From contig NZ_CAJZAI010000003.1 of assembly GCF_914271435.1 (NCBI RefSeq), positions 310,001 to 374,000 of the forward strand: DNA of 64,000 bases. The letters run 5' to 3'. Each line of letters starts with the position of its first letter. The stretch's first letter is position 1. Positions 7,567 to 16,540 of this stretch are shown here, one piece after another. The notes below the pieces were generated by a model. The model did not search any database, was not told the origin of the DNA, and was given only the letters and a program-made list of their open reading frames with translations. A program made the position numbers and the translations under genes. This DNA is from Cupriavidus laharis. Lineage in GTDB: Bacteria; Pseudomonadota; Gammaproteobacteria; Burkholderiales; Burkholderiaceae.

Positions 7567-8907
7567 ATGGCCGTACGCAGGACACGGACACCGGTGCTCT
7601 CGGTCTGGGCCAACGGCCTGCGCGTGGGAACATGGCGCAATCCGGGCAGTGCGGCGATGGAGTTCGAGTACGACACGGCGTGGATGAACTCGGATGCTGG
7701 CCGCCCGCTCTCGTTGTCGCTCGACTATGCACTGGGTACCCGGAAAATCATCCGTGGCGAAGCGGTGCGCCACTACTTCGACAACCTGCTGCCCGACAGC
7801 GAACCGATCCGGCGGCGACTGGCCATGCGGTTCGGGACGGGTTCGACCGATGCCTTCGCGCTGCTGTCGGCGATTGGCCGCGATTGCGTGGGTGCGGTGC
7901 AGCTTCTCGGCGAAGACGAGATACCCGTCGGCCATGACCGGATCGAGGGCGAGCCGCTGTCCGACGCGCAGATCGAGCAATGGCTGCGCGACGCCGTGTC
8001 GGCGCCGGCACCGGGACACGGCCAGGACGACGACTTCCGCATCTCGATTGCAGGCGCGCAGGAAAAGACGGCACTGCTGCGGCATGAGGGGCAATGGTTG
8101 CGCCCGCACGGTGCCACCCCTACCACGCATATCCTGAAACTGCCACTCGGGCTGGTGGGCAACCGGCGCGCGGACCTGAGTGCGTCGGTCGAGAACGAAT
8201 GGCTATGCCTGAATATCCTTGGCGCTTACGGCCTGCCGGTAGCGCACAGCGAAATGCTGACGTTCGGCGGGCAGAAAGTGCTGAGCGTGAGCCGCTTCGA
8301 CCGCCAGATGCATGCATCGGGAAACTGGCTGCTGCGCCTCCCGCAGGAGGACTTCTGCCAGGTGTTCGGGCTCAGTTCGCTGCAGAAGTACGAAGTCGAC
8401 GGCGGTCCGGGCATGGTGCAGATCGCGACCGTGCTGCGCAATTCCGAATCCGCGATGCAGGACCTGGAGACGCTGTTCAGCGCCCAGCTCCTGTTCTGGC
8501 TGCTTGCCGCGCCCGACGGACACGCGAAGAATTTCAGCATCCGGCTGTTGGCCGGCGGGCGCTACCGGATGACGCCGCTCTACGACGTGATGTCGGTCTG
8601 GCCGGTCATTGGAGATGGTCCGAACCAGTTTTCGTGGCATCGCGCCGAGCTCGCCATGGCTGTTGCGGGCAAGAGCCGGCACTATGCGCTGCGCGACATC
8701 CAGCGCCGCCACTTCAACGCCATGGCGTCGCGGTGTTTCCTGGGCGCCAATGCCGAGCAGGTGATCGGGCGGATCATTGCCCGGACTCCCGCGGTGATCG
8801 ACACGGTGGGCGCAATGCTCCCTGCAGGTTTCCCGCAGCGAGTTGCCGACACGATCCTGAACGGCCTGCGGGCATCCGCGGAAAGGCTGGCGGGCATGCA
8901 GCCATAG
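7567..8907 (+). CDS. hipA: HipA-like serine/threonine kinase toxin
   Basis: A 446-residue protein of normal HipA length. It has an N-terminal HipA_N/couple-hipA segment (VWANGLRVGTW, HYFDNLLPDSEPIRRRL), the P-loop-like AGAQEKTALL near residues 162-171, catalytic Asp317 in DGHAKNFS, and metal-binding Asp340 in LYDVMSVWP. These match the kinase core of E. coli HipA, which phosphorylates glutamyl-tRNA synthetase and induces persistence. All key residues are intact, so the toxin should be active. Start: ATG 7567; in-frame GTG codons at 7558 and 7561 are alternatives. The gene overlaps or abuts the hipB stop at 7562-7564. Confidence 0.9.
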   Translation: MAVRRTRTPVLSVWANGLRVGTWRNPGSAAMEFEYDTAWMNSDAGRPLSLSLDYALGTRKIIRGEAVRHYFDNLLPDSEPIRRRLAMRFGTGSTDAFALLSAIGRDCVGAVQLLGEDEIPVGHDRIEGEPLSDAQIEQWLRDAVSAPAPGHGQDDDFRISIAGAQEKTALLRHEGQWLRPHGATPTTHILKLPLGLVGNRRADLSASVENEWLCLNILGAYGLPVAHSEMLTFGGQKVLSVSRFDRQMHASGNWLLRLPQEDFCQVFGLSSLQKYEVDGGPGMVQIATVLRNSESAMQDLETLFSAQLLFWLLAAPDGHAKNFSIRLLAGGRYRMTPLYDVMSVWPVIGDGPNQFSWHRAELAMAVAGKSRHYALRDIQRRHFNAMASRCFLGANAEQVIGRIIARTPAVIDTVGAMLPAGFPQRVADTILNGLRASAERLAGMQP

Positions 8908-8939
8908 CTGCGGCACCCGCCGGCTGCCCCGCTTGCCGC

Positions 8940-9959
8940 TTATTCGGGCTTCACGCCCGCATCGCGAATCACCGTATTCCACCTCGCCAGCTCGGCCTTG
9001 ATCCTCGCGCCGGTCTGCGCCGGGGTGGTCCACGTGGCAATGGCGCCTTGCTTGAGCAGCGCTTCCTTGACCTCCGGCTCGGCCAGGATCTTCTTCAGGT
9101 CGGCGCTGAGCCGGTCGATCACCGGGGCCGGCGTGCCGGCCGGCGCGACGATGCCGAACATCGAACTCACCTCGAAGTCCTTCAGGCCTGCTTCGGTGGC
9201 CGTGGGCACGTCGGGCAGCGCGCTGACGCGCTGAGCCGAGGTGACCGCGAGCGCGCGGATCTTGCCGCCCTTCACGTAGGCCTGCGCGGCGGGCACGGTT
9301 TCGACCATGCTCAGCACCTGGCCGCCGATCAGGTCGGTCATGGCCGGGCCACTGCCTTTGTAGGGCACGTGCAGCATGTCCACGCCGGCCATGCGCTTGA
9401 ACATCTCGCCGGCCAGGTGTTGCGGCGAGCCGTTACCGGCCGAGCCATAGGTGATGGCGCCCGGCTTCGACTTCGCCAGCGACACCAGTTGCGGCAGCGT
9501 GCTGGCGTTGACGGACGGGTTGACTACGAAGACCAGCGGCACGGTGCCGACGATGGCCACGGGCGCAAAGCTCTTCTCGATGTCGTACGGCACGCGGCTC
9601 TTGTACAGCGCGGCGTTGATCGCATGGCTCGTCAGCGCGCCCATCAGCAGCGTGTAGCCATCCGGCGGCGCCTTGGCGACCAGGTCCGCGCCGATATTGC
9701 CGGCGGCGCCGGCGCGGTTGTCGACCACGACCTGCTGGCCGAGCGTGCCTGACAGGCGCTGGGCCAGCGTGCGGCCGATGACGTCGGTGGCGCCACCCGG
9801 CGGGTAGGGCACCACGAGGCGGATCGGCTTGTTGGGGTAGTCGTTGGCAGCGGCCAGGGACGGCGCCAGCAACAGGCTGGCGCAGGCCAGCGACGACAGC
9901 AGCAGGGCGTGGCGCGGCGCGCGAACGCCCCGGCCGGGCATGCGGGAAATGCCGGACAT
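8940..9959 (-). CDS. Bug/TctC-family periplasmic solute-binding protein
   Basis: A 339-residue protein with a signal peptide (SSLACASLLLAPSLAAA) followed by the family signature DYPNKPIRLVVPYPPGGATD. Further Bug motifs are present (VVDNRAGAAGNIGAD, GSPQHLAGEMFK, HVPYKGSGPAMTDLIGG). Such proteins bind carboxylates and related ligands in the periplasm and normally feed a tripartite tricarboxylate transporter, but no tctA/tctB lies nearby; orphan copies are typical of Burkholderiales. Start ATG 9959 has AGGAGAC. It is divergent from the IlvD-type dehydratase and probably co-regulated with it, hinting at a sugar-acid ligand. Confidence 0.9.
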   Translation of the reverse strand: MSGISRMPGRGVRAPRHALLLSSLACASLLLAPSLAAANDYPNKPIRLVVPYPPGGATDVIGRTLAQRLSGTLGQQVVVDNRAGAAGNIGADLVAKAPPDGYTLLMGALTSHAINAALYKSRVPYDIEKSFAPVAIVGTVPLVFVVNPSVNASTLPQLVSLAKSKPGAITYGSAGNGSPQHLAGEMFKRMAGVDMLHVPYKGSGPAMTDLIGGQVLSMVETVPAAQAYVKGGKIRALAVTSAQRVSALPDVPTATEAGLKDFEVSSMFGIVAPAGTPAPVIDRLSADLKKILAEPEVKEALLKQGAIATWTTPAQTGARIKAELARWNTVIRDAGVKPE

Positions 9960-10213
9960 GTAAGTCTCCTGTGCCGGGATTTTGTAGGAATCGGGGGAAG
10001 AGCGCGGCGGTTCCATGCCGCTCGCCGATGATGCCCGGCTCGTCATCGGGGCCAAGTGTAGGGTGGACCTCTTGATTGATGAATCAGAATTTTTCTATCG
10101 ACTGATCTCAAATTTGAATTAATTTGGCGTGATCGCCGCAACACTTGCGGCATGGCACCCAGGCAGGCTAAGCTTCGCACTTAAATTATCAATAATCTTA
10201 TTGGAGACGCAGG
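9960..10213. promoter_or_regulatory. Divergent promoter region with AT-rich dyads (Bug / IlvD-type)
   Basis: This 254-bp intergenic region is AT-rich compared with its flanks. It holds three perfect dyads: TGATT-N4-AATCA (10073-10086), TCAAATTTGA (10108-10117) and ATTAT-CA-ATAAT (10185-10196). FCD-class GntR regulators bind short dyads of this kind, so the GntR gene at 11984 is the likely controller of both directions. The last dyad ends 18 bp before the dehydratase start. Confidence 0.5.
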
Positions 10214-11980
10214 ATGCCTTCCGCCCACGACCCCAAGCTGCCGCCGGACGGCGCCGCCGCCACCGCCGAGGGCCTGGCCAAGGGCCTGACCAACTACGGT
10301 GACACGGGCTTCTCGCTGTTCCTGCGCAAGGCCTTCATCAAGGGCGCGGGCTTTACCGACGACGCGCTGTCGCGTCCGGTCATTGGCATCGTCAACACGG
10401 GCAGCAGCTACAACCCGTGCCACGGCAACGCGCCGCAGCTCGTGGAGGCGGTCAAGCGCGGTGTGATGCTGGCGGGCGGCCTGCCGGTGGACTTTCCGAC
10501 GATCTCGGTGCATGAGAGCTTCTCGGCCCCGACCAGCATGTACCTGCGCAACCTGATGTCGATGGACACCGAAGAGATGATCCGCGCGCAGCCCATGGAC
10601 GCGGTGGTGCTGATCGGCGGCTGCGACAAGACCGTGCCGGCGCAGCTCATGGGTGCGGCCTCGGCCGGCGTGCCGGCCATCCAGCTCGTGACGGGGTCGA
10701 TGCTGACCGGCGCGCACCGCGGCGAACGGGTCGGGGCCTGCACCGACTGCCGGCGCTACTGGGGGCGCTACCGCGCCGAGGAGATCGACGGCGCCGAGAT
10801 AGCCGACGTCAACAACCAACTGGTGGCCAGCGTGGGTACCTGCTCCGTGATGGGCACGGCCAGCACCATGGCCTGCGTGACGGAAGCGCTCGGCATGATG
10901 GTGAGCGGCGGCGCGGCGGCGCCGGCAGTGACGGCGGATCGCGTGCGCGTGGCCGAGCGCACCGGCACCACGGCGGTGGCCATGGCCGCTGCCCGGCTGA
11001 CGCCGGATCGCATCCTGACCGGCAAGGCCTTTGAAAACGCGCTGCGCGTGCTGCTGGCCATCGGCGGGTCGACCAACGGCATCGTCCACCTGACGGCGAT
11101 TGCCGGACGCCTGGGCATCGACATCGACCTCGCCGGGCTGGACCGCATGAGCCGCGAGACGCCGGTGCTGGTCGACCTGAAACCTTCCGGCCAGCACTAC
11201 ATGGAAGACTTCCACAAGGCCGGCGGCATGCTGGCGCTGCTGCGCGAGCTGCGTCCGCTGCTGCATCTCGACACGCTGACAGTCTCCGGCCGCACGCTTG
11301 GCGAGGAACTGGACGATGCTCCGCCCCCGTTCCCGCAGGACGTGATCCGCACCGCCGCCAACCCGATCTATCCGGCCGGCGGCCTGGCTGTGCTGCGCGG
11401 CAACCTGGCACCGGGCGGTGCCATCATCAAGCAGTCGGCTGCCAACCCGGCGCTGATGGAGCATGAAGGGCGCGCGGTGGTATTCGAGCATGCCGAAGAC
11501 ATGGCGCAGCGCATCGACGACGAGTCCCTGGACGTCAAGGCCGATGACATCCTGGTGCTCAAGCGCATCGGGCCCACCGGCGCGCCCGGCATGCCGGAAG
11601 CCGGCTATATGCCGATTCCGAAGAAGCTTGCACGGGCCGGCGTGAAGGACATGGTGCGCGTGTCGGACGGCCGCATGAGCGGTACCGCGGCCGGGACCAT
11701 CGTGCTGCACGTCACGCCGGAAGCCGCCATTGGCGGGCCGCTGGCGCTGGTGCGCAACGGCGACCGCATCCGGCTGTCGGTGGCCAACCGCGAGATTGCG
11801 CTGCTGGTCGATGACGCCGAGCTTGCCCGCCGCGCGGCGGAGCAGCCAGTGGAGCGCCCGCGTGCCGAACGCGGTTATCGCAAGCTGTTCCTGGAGACCG
11901 TGACCCAGGCCGACCAGGGCGTGGACTTCGACTTCCTGCGCGCCGCGCGGACCGTCGATACCGTGCCGAAGCAGGACTGA
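10214..11980 (+). CDS. IlvD/Edd-family dehydratase (sugar-acid dehydratase type)
   Basis: A 588-residue iron-sulfur dehydratase. Three cluster-ligand cysteines are in place: Cys69 (NPCHGN), Cys137 (GGCDKTVP) and Cys210 (GTCSVMGTAST). Overall form is closer to pentonate/aldonate dehydratases such as L-arabinonate dehydratase than to housekeeping IlvD, because of the opening GLTNYGDTGFSLFLRKAF. The reaction would be removal of water from an aldonate to a 2-keto-3-deoxy acid. GGAG lies before the ATG. The gene is followed 3 bp later by a GntR regulator and is divergent from a Bug binding protein, a usual catabolic cassette. The exact substrate is inferred only. Confidence 0.85.
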   Translation: MPSAHDPKLPPDGAAATAEGLAKGLTNYGDTGFSLFLRKAFIKGAGFTDDALSRPVIGIVNTGSSYNPCHGNAPQLVEAVKRGVMLAGGLPVDFPTISVHESFSAPTSMYLRNLMSMDTEEMIRAQPMDAVVLIGGCDKTVPAQLMGAASAGVPAIQLVTGSMLTGAHRGERVGACTDCRRYWGRYRAEEIDGAEIADVNNQLVASVGTCSVMGTASTMACVTEALGMMVSGGAAAPAVTADRVRVAERTGTTAVAMAAARLTPDRILTGKAFENALRVLLAIGGSTNGIVHLTAIAGRLGIDIDLAGLDRMSRETPVLVDLKPSGQHYMEDFHKAGGMLALLRELRPLLHLDTLTVSGRTLGEELDDAPPPFPQDVIRTAANPIYPAGGLAVLRGNLAPGGAIIKQSAANPALMEHEGRAVVFEHAEDMAQRIDDESLDVKADDILVLKRIGPTGAPGMPEAGYMPIPKKLARAGVKDMVRVSDGRMSGTAAGTIVLHVTPEAAIGGPLALVRNGDRIRLSVANREIALLVDDAELARRAAEQPVERPRAERGYRKLFLETVTQADQGVDFDFLRAARTVDTVPKQD

Positions 11981-11983
11981 GCC

Positions 11984-12664
11984 ATGGCCGCTACCGCAGC
12001 GACCGTCACCGCCATCGACGGCGGCGATGCCATGCAGCAGGCGCTCGATACGCTGGAAGAAGACATCGTTTTCGGCCGCCTGCACCCGCGCGAGCGGCTC
12101 ACCGAAGACGCGCTGATGGCGCGCTTCGACCTGAAACGCCACGTGGTACGGCAGGTGCTTGCGGAGCTGGAACAGATGGGTGTGGTCGAGCGCCGGCGCA
12201 ATGTCGGCGCCGTGGTGCGCGCCTTCGACGCGCATGAGGTGGTGGAGCTTTACGCACTGCGCGAAGTGCTGGAGTGCCACGCGGCGGGGTTGATCGCCCT
12301 GCCGGTGCTGCCAGCCCGCCTGCAGGCGCTGATCGACGTGCAGCAACGCCACGATGCCGCCGTGGCGGCCGAAGATGCGCGCGCTGTGTTCCGCATCAAC
12401 CAGGCGTTCCACCGCGAACTGTTCGCGCTTTCCGACAACGCCGTGCTGCAGCAGGCCATTGGCGAATACGCGCGGCGTACCCACCCGATCCGCTTCGGCA
12501 CGCTCGCCGCCGCGGCGTACCGGGAGCGCGCGCGGCAGGAGCACTGGGCCATGATCGAAGCGCTGCGCGAAGGGCGGCGAGACGACCTGGTGGCGCTGTG
12601 CCGGCGGCACCTGCTGCCATCGCGCGACGCCTACCTGGCGGCTGAAAAGGCGCGGGGCCAATAG
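11984..12664 (+). CDS. GntR-family regulator (FCD domain)
   Basis: A 226-residue protein with an N-terminal winged helix (LEEDIVFGRLHPRERLTEDAL, then RFDLKRHVVRQVLAELEQMGVVERR) and an all-helical FCD ligand domain containing the metal-type residues in FHRELF and the C-terminal histidines. The class senses carboxylic acids and usually represses the neighbouring catabolic genes. It begins 3 bp after the dehydratase stop, so it is translated from the same message and probably controls the divergent promoter region at 9960-10213. Confidence 0.88.
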   Translation: MAATAATVTAIDGGDAMQQALDTLEEDIVFGRLHPRERLTEDALMARFDLKRHVVRQVLAELEQMGVVERRRNVGAVVRAFDAHEVVELYALREVLECHAAGLIALPVLPARLQALIDVQQRHDAAVAAEDARAVFRINQAFHRELFALSDNAVLQQAIGEYARRTHPIRFGTLAAAAYRERARQEHWAMIEALREGRRDDLVALCRRHLLPSRDAYLAAEKARGQ

Positions 12665-12679
12665 GCCCGGCGCCGGGGC

Positions 12680-12850
12680 TCAGCGGGCAAGGCGCAAGCC
12701 CCGCCGAGCCTGCCGGAACTCGCCGGGTGTCATCGGCTGTGCCTTGTTCCAGCAGGAACGGAAGGCCTGCACGCTCGCAAAGCCGCATTGCGCGGCGATT
12801 TCCTCGATCGGCAGCGAAGATGCCTCCAGCAGCCGGCCGGCCTTGTCCAT
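12680..12850 (-). pseudogene. Remnant of an AraC-family regulator (C-terminal HTH only)
   Basis: The minus strand encodes AGRLLEASSLPIEEIAAQCG followed by FASVQAFRSCWNKAQPMTPG and a stop at 12680. This is the second helix-turn-helix of an AraC/XylS activator. Only about 56 residues remain: no ligand domain and no first HTH are present upstream, and the break falls inside the leader of the MFS gene. The gene is therefore a 5-prime-truncated relic, not a functional regulator. An AraC protein at this point would have been divergent from the MFS gene and may once have controlled it. Confidence 0.7.
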
Positions 12851-12892
12851 GCCATGGCAGTAACCCATCGACCTTGTGCCTGGACTGCCGAC

Positions 12893-14125
12893 ATGAAAAG
12901 CTCCCGGATTTCCCGTTCCGTCACGCTGCTGCTGGTTGCTACCGGCTTTGCCGTGATGTTTGCATCGACCGCCGTCAAGGGTGTCTACCAGGTCTACTTC
13001 GTGCAGCTTGCCACGCACTTCGGACAGGGTCGCGCGCAGTTCGCATGGTCCGGCGCGCTGTTCATGCTGGCTACCGGCCTCATGTCGCCGGTGGTGGGCG
13101 CGCTGAGCGACCGAATCGGGCCCCTGCGCACCTCGGCGGTCGGCGCGCTGGTTGCGGGCCTGGCCTATGCGAGCGCGGCCTGGTGGAACCAGTCGCTGGT
13201 GTGGTTCAGTCTTGCGTTCGGCATCGCCGGCGCATTCGGGCTAGCGGCCATGACCTTCGTGCCGATGGGCGTGCTGGTGGACCGCCTGTTCGAGGCGCGC
13301 AGGAAAGGGCTGGCCTATGCCATCGTCACGAACGGCACGGCGATCGGCTTCATCGTGCTGTCGCCGTTCTGGATCTGGCTGCAACCGCAGGCTGCGTGGA
13401 CCACGGTGTTTGGCGCCGTCGGCATGGTCTTCGCGCTGCCGGTGGCCGCCACGCTGTGGCTGCTGTCGCGCTGGGAGCCGCCTGCGCCGGCAGTTGCCGT
13501 AGCGCAGGCGCATGCCTCGGCATGGACGATCGTGCGGCGCGATCCCGTGTTCTACGTGCTGGCCGCGGGGTTCTTTGGCTGTGGCGCGACCATGGCCTTC
13601 ATCGACGTCCACCTGCTGGCGCATTGGCAGGACCGGGGCGTACCGCGCCTGGAAATGGGCTATGCGCTGAGCGCGCTTGGGGTGCTGGAACTGGCCAGCG
13701 GCATCGCCTCCGGCGCGCTGGCGCTTCGCTTCGACAAGCACCGGTTGCTGGCCGCGTTCTACGCCATGCGCTGCGCGGCGATGCTGTTGCTGCTGGTGCC
13801 GCAGGCAGGCGTGCTGCCGTTTGCGGTGCTGTTCGGCAGCAGCTACCTGGGCACGGTCATCCTGACGTCGATGTTCTGTTTCGAGCGCTACGGCAGCCAG
13901 GTCAAGGGCAGGGTGTTCGGGCTGTTGTTCCTGGTCCACCAGGTCGGCGCATTCCTGAGCGTGCAGCTTGGGGCGCGTTCGTTCGAATCCACGGGCGCTT
14001 ACGTGCACACCATCGTCGCGCTTGGCTTGGTAACCGCCTTCGCGGCCATCTGCTCGTGGCTGGGTTTGCGCCGCGGAGTCAGCGAACCGCCCGCCGCGCA
14101 TGCCGGGGCGGGCGCGCAAGCCTGA
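12893..14125 (+). CDS. MFS transporter
   Basis: A 410-residue membrane protein with about 12 hydrophobic segments. The loop signature GALSDRIGPLRTS between helices 2 and 3 is the MFS motif A. Start ATG 12893 gives MKSSRISRSVTLLLVATGFA; it has no strong ribosome binding site, and in-frame alternatives lie upstream within the AraC relic. Substrate is unknown; the OxlT/monocarboxylate-like layout suggests an organic anion. The AraC fragment upstream is oriented away from it, so its original regulator may be lost. Confidence 0.82.
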   Translation: MKSSRISRSVTLLLVATGFAVMFASTAVKGVYQVYFVQLATHFGQGRAQFAWSGALFMLATGLMSPVVGALSDRIGPLRTSAVGALVAGLAYASAAWWNQSLVWFSLAFGIAGAFGLAAMTFVPMGVLVDRLFEARRKGLAYAIVTNGTAIGFIVLSPFWIWLQPQAAWTTVFGAVGMVFALPVAATLWLLSRWEPPAPAVAVAQAHASAWTIVRRDPVFYVLAAGFFGCGATMAFIDVHLLAHWQDRGVPRLEMGYALSALGVLELASGIASGALALRFDKHRLLAAFYAMRCAAMLLLLVPQAGVLPFAVLFGSSYLGTVILTSMFCFERYGSQVKGRVFGLLFLVHQVGAFLSVQLGARSFESTGAYVHTIVALGLVTAFAAICSWLGLRRGVSEPPAAHAGAGAQA

Positions 14126-14142
14126 TTCCGAAGGGGATGCGT

Positions 14143-14346
14143 ATGCTGGCGATCCGCTGCGTGTTCATTGGTGCCTGCCTGCTTCCATTGGTTCTGGCTG
14201 CCCTGCGGGCTGGTAGCCGCGCGAAGCTGGCGGCCGCTTGGTCCGGCGTCGCCTTGCTGGCCGTGCTGCTAAGCCTGGTTGACCTGTCCGCCTGGGTGCA
14301 GGCTCGCGTCGACGGCATGCTGTTCCGCGCGGGTTGTGGCGGATGA
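14143..14346 (+). CDS. Small two-helix membrane protein, unknown function
   Basis: A 67-residue protein with two hydrophobic segments (VFIGACLLPLVLAAL and AAWSGVALLAVLLSLVDLS) separated by a basic loop RAGSRAK. AAGGGG lies six bases before ATG 14143; an ATG at 14137 is less well spaced. It begins 17 bp after the MFS gene, so it may be co-transcribed. No family recognised. Confidence 0.55.
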   Translation: MLAIRCVFIGACLLPLVLAALRAGSRAKLAAAWSGVALLAVLLSLVDLSAWVQARVDGMLFRAGCGG

Positions 14347-14365
14347 CGCCACAGCCGGCAGCCAG

Positions 14366-16540
14366 CTATTCGTTTGGACGGGATTCCGGCGCTGACTTCG
14401 ACGTTGTACGCGCACCCGCCTGCCGCATTTTGCGCCAGCGTGCCCACCGGTCCGGTGCCGCGTTCAGCGGCGGCCGCACCAGGTTGGCCTGCCACGCGTG
14501 CTGCATCACCTGCTCGATCTGGTTGAAGGCTTCCTTGGAGATCACCGCTTCTTCGCGCATGGTGGCCAGAGATAGCTGCCCCTTGCGCAACGCGAACAGC
14601 ATCAGCAGGCGCCGTTCCAGCGCCACAGTGTAGTCGCCGAACTGCTCGCGCATCTGCGCGAGGCCCTCGCCGGCGGAGTTGAAGCGTTCCTCAAGCACGC
14701 CGTCCAGTACCGTGGTCATGCGCGCGCCGAACACCGGCGTGAGCAGCGAGCGGTTGTAGCGGCGCAGGCGGTCCAGCACGGTCTGCCGGCAAACCAGCAG
14801 TTCGAAGCGGTCGGCCAGCGCACGTGCCAGCGGCCGGTCGAGGCCCAGCCATTTGTGCAGGAAGGATGCGATCCGGTAGCCCAGGTGGTACTGCAGGATG
14901 GCCCGTGCCGCGCGGTTGTAGCCGATGCGGCCCTGCTCGCGCGCGGCGTCGATCATGTGCGAGGTGTTGCGCATCATGGCGTCCAGGTTGGCTACCGAGA
15001 CCACGCCGTCGCCATACTCCGGAATCAGTTCGCGTTCGCGCGTGGCCAGCGTGACCAGGCCGATGGTCAGCCGGTCGCGCTCGGACAGCGCGCTGTCGAA
15101 ATCGAACTCCGCCGAACCCAGTTCGATGCCGCGCCGGTAGTGCTGCGCAACTTCGCGCGCGGCGGCCGGCGGCAGGTCGAAGGTCTCGGCCACGCGGCCC
15201 AGCATGGCTTCCACTTCCTCGGTGGACAGGCGGATGGCCTGCTGCTGCAGCGCGCGCTCCTGCGGCGAAAGCTGGTTGAGGCCGAGCCGGTGGATCAGCC
15301 AGCGCAACGTGGTGCCGTTCAGCAGCAGGCTGACCAGAACGAAGCCGGTGGCCAGGATCGCGACGAAGTGGCGTACCTGGTAGGGCAGCGCAGTGTTCTC
15401 GGCGATGCCGAGCGCGAGCACCAGCGTGACCGCGCCGCGCAACCCGCCCCACGCAATGGCCAGCTTGAAGGCGCCGCTGATCGGTGCGCTCAGCCGAAGC
15501 CATGACAGCAGCGGCAGCAGGCCGAACAGGGTCAGCAGCCGTGCAGCCAGCGCCGCGGCCACCAGTACCAGCAGCAGCCAGCCGTGATGGACCGTGACGC
15601 CGGCCAGCAGCGAAGGCACGCGTACCGCTGCCAGCAGGAAGACCACGGCCCCCGCGATGCCCGCGAACTGTTCCCAGATCATGCGCAGATGCCGCCAGTT
15701 GGCGGGCGTCAGGCGCGTGGGGCCGAGCGCGCTCACCATCAGTCCGGCGCATACCACGGCCACGACCCCCGACACATTGAGCAACTGGTCGGCCAGCAGG
15801 TACAGCGGGTAGGGCAGCGCCAGCGTCAGCGCGCTTTCGGCCATGGCCAGGCCCGACAGGCGCGGCAGCACTTCTGCCACGAGCCGGCCCGCCAGCACGC
15901 CGCACAGCAGCCCACCGATGAACGACCAGGCCAGCTCGCGCACGCCCGCGCCAAGCGTGGCCTGTGCGCCGTGGCCCGTGAGCATGGCTACCAGCACGCC
16001 CACGATGGCGATGGCCGCCGCATCATTGAGCAGGCTTTCGCCTTCGACCAGGCGGATCAGGCGCGCCGGGGCGCCTACGTCCCGGAAGATGGCAATGACG
16101 GCGGCGGGGTCGGTGGTGGCCACCACGGCCCCGAGCAGCAGGCAGGCGGCAAGTGGCATGCCGCTTGCCGCCGCGGTGGCAAGGCCGATCACACCGGTGG
16201 CGACGATCACGGCGACCACGGCCAGCAGCAGGATCGGCGCTGCATCCGGCAGCATGCTGCGGACATCCGCGGTCAGCGCGGCGTGGAACAGCAGCGGTGG
16301 CAGGAAGATCCACAGGTAGGCCTCGGGCGGCAGCTCGGGATCGATCAGCGGATGCAGGAAGTGCTGCGCGAACTCCGGATGCGCGGCATCGATCGCTACA
16401 TAGCCCGCGCCGATCGCGATGCCGATCGCCGACAGCAGCGTGGATTCGGGCAGTACGAGGCGCGCGGCGGCGACCTGCACCACGGCGACGATGGCCAGCA
16501 GGACGCCGGCCAGTATCAGGACATCGACGAGGATGCTCAT
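14366..16540 (-). CDS. CPA1-family Na+/H+ antiporter (NhaP-like) with long C-terminal tail
   Basis: A 724-residue protein. Residues 1-430 hold 11-13 membrane segments with family motifs LPPLLFHAAL, GAVVATTDPAAVIAIFRD and EGESLLNDAAAI, the last two carrying the ion-binding Asp residues. The remaining roughly 290 residues are a hydrophilic helical cytoplasmic region, likely regulatory. The family exchanges Na+ or K+ for H+ across the inner membrane. Its ATG overlaps the stop of the upstream LysR gene (ATGA), so the two are translationally coupled. That is an unusual arrangement, since LysR genes are more often divergent from their target. Confidence 0.88.
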   Translation of the reverse strand: MSILVDVLILAGVLLAIVAVVQVAAARLVLPESTLLSAIGIAIGAGYVAIDAAHPEFAQHFLHPLIDPELPPEAYLWIFLPPLLFHAALTADVRSMLPDAAPILLLAVVAVIVATGVIGLATAAASGMPLAACLLLGAVVATTDPAAVIAIFRDVGAPARLIRLVEGESLLNDAAAIAIVGVLVAMLTGHGAQATLGAGVRELAWSFIGGLLCGVLAGRLVAEVLPRLSGLAMAESALTLALPYPLYLLADQLLNVSGVVAVVCAGLMVSALGPTRLTPANWRHLRMIWEQFAGIAGAVVFLLAAVRVPSLLAGVTVHHGWLLLVLVAAALAARLLTLFGLLPLLSWLRLSAPISGAFKLAIAWGGLRGAVTLVLALGIAENTALPYQVRHFVAILATGFVLVSLLLNGTTLRWLIHRLGLNQLSPQERALQQQAIRLSTEEVEAMLGRVAETFDLPPAAAREVAQHYRRGIELGSAEFDFDSALSERDRLTIGLVTLATRERELIPEYGDGVVSVANLDAMMRNTSHMIDAAREQGRIGYNRAARAILQYHLGYRIASFLHKWLGLDRPLARALADRFELLVCRQTVLDRLRRYNRSLLTPVFGARMTTVLDGVLEERFNSAGEGLAQMREQFGDYTVALERRLLMLFALRKGQLSLATMREEAVISKEAFNQIEQVMQHAWQANLVRPPLNAAPDRWARWRKMRQAGARTTSKSAPESRPNE

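Noticed and set aside
10181-12661. 826-codon open frame opposite the dehydratase and GntR genes
   Set aside because: It spans two unrelated plus-strand genes and its composition is typical of an antisense shadow in high-GC DNA.
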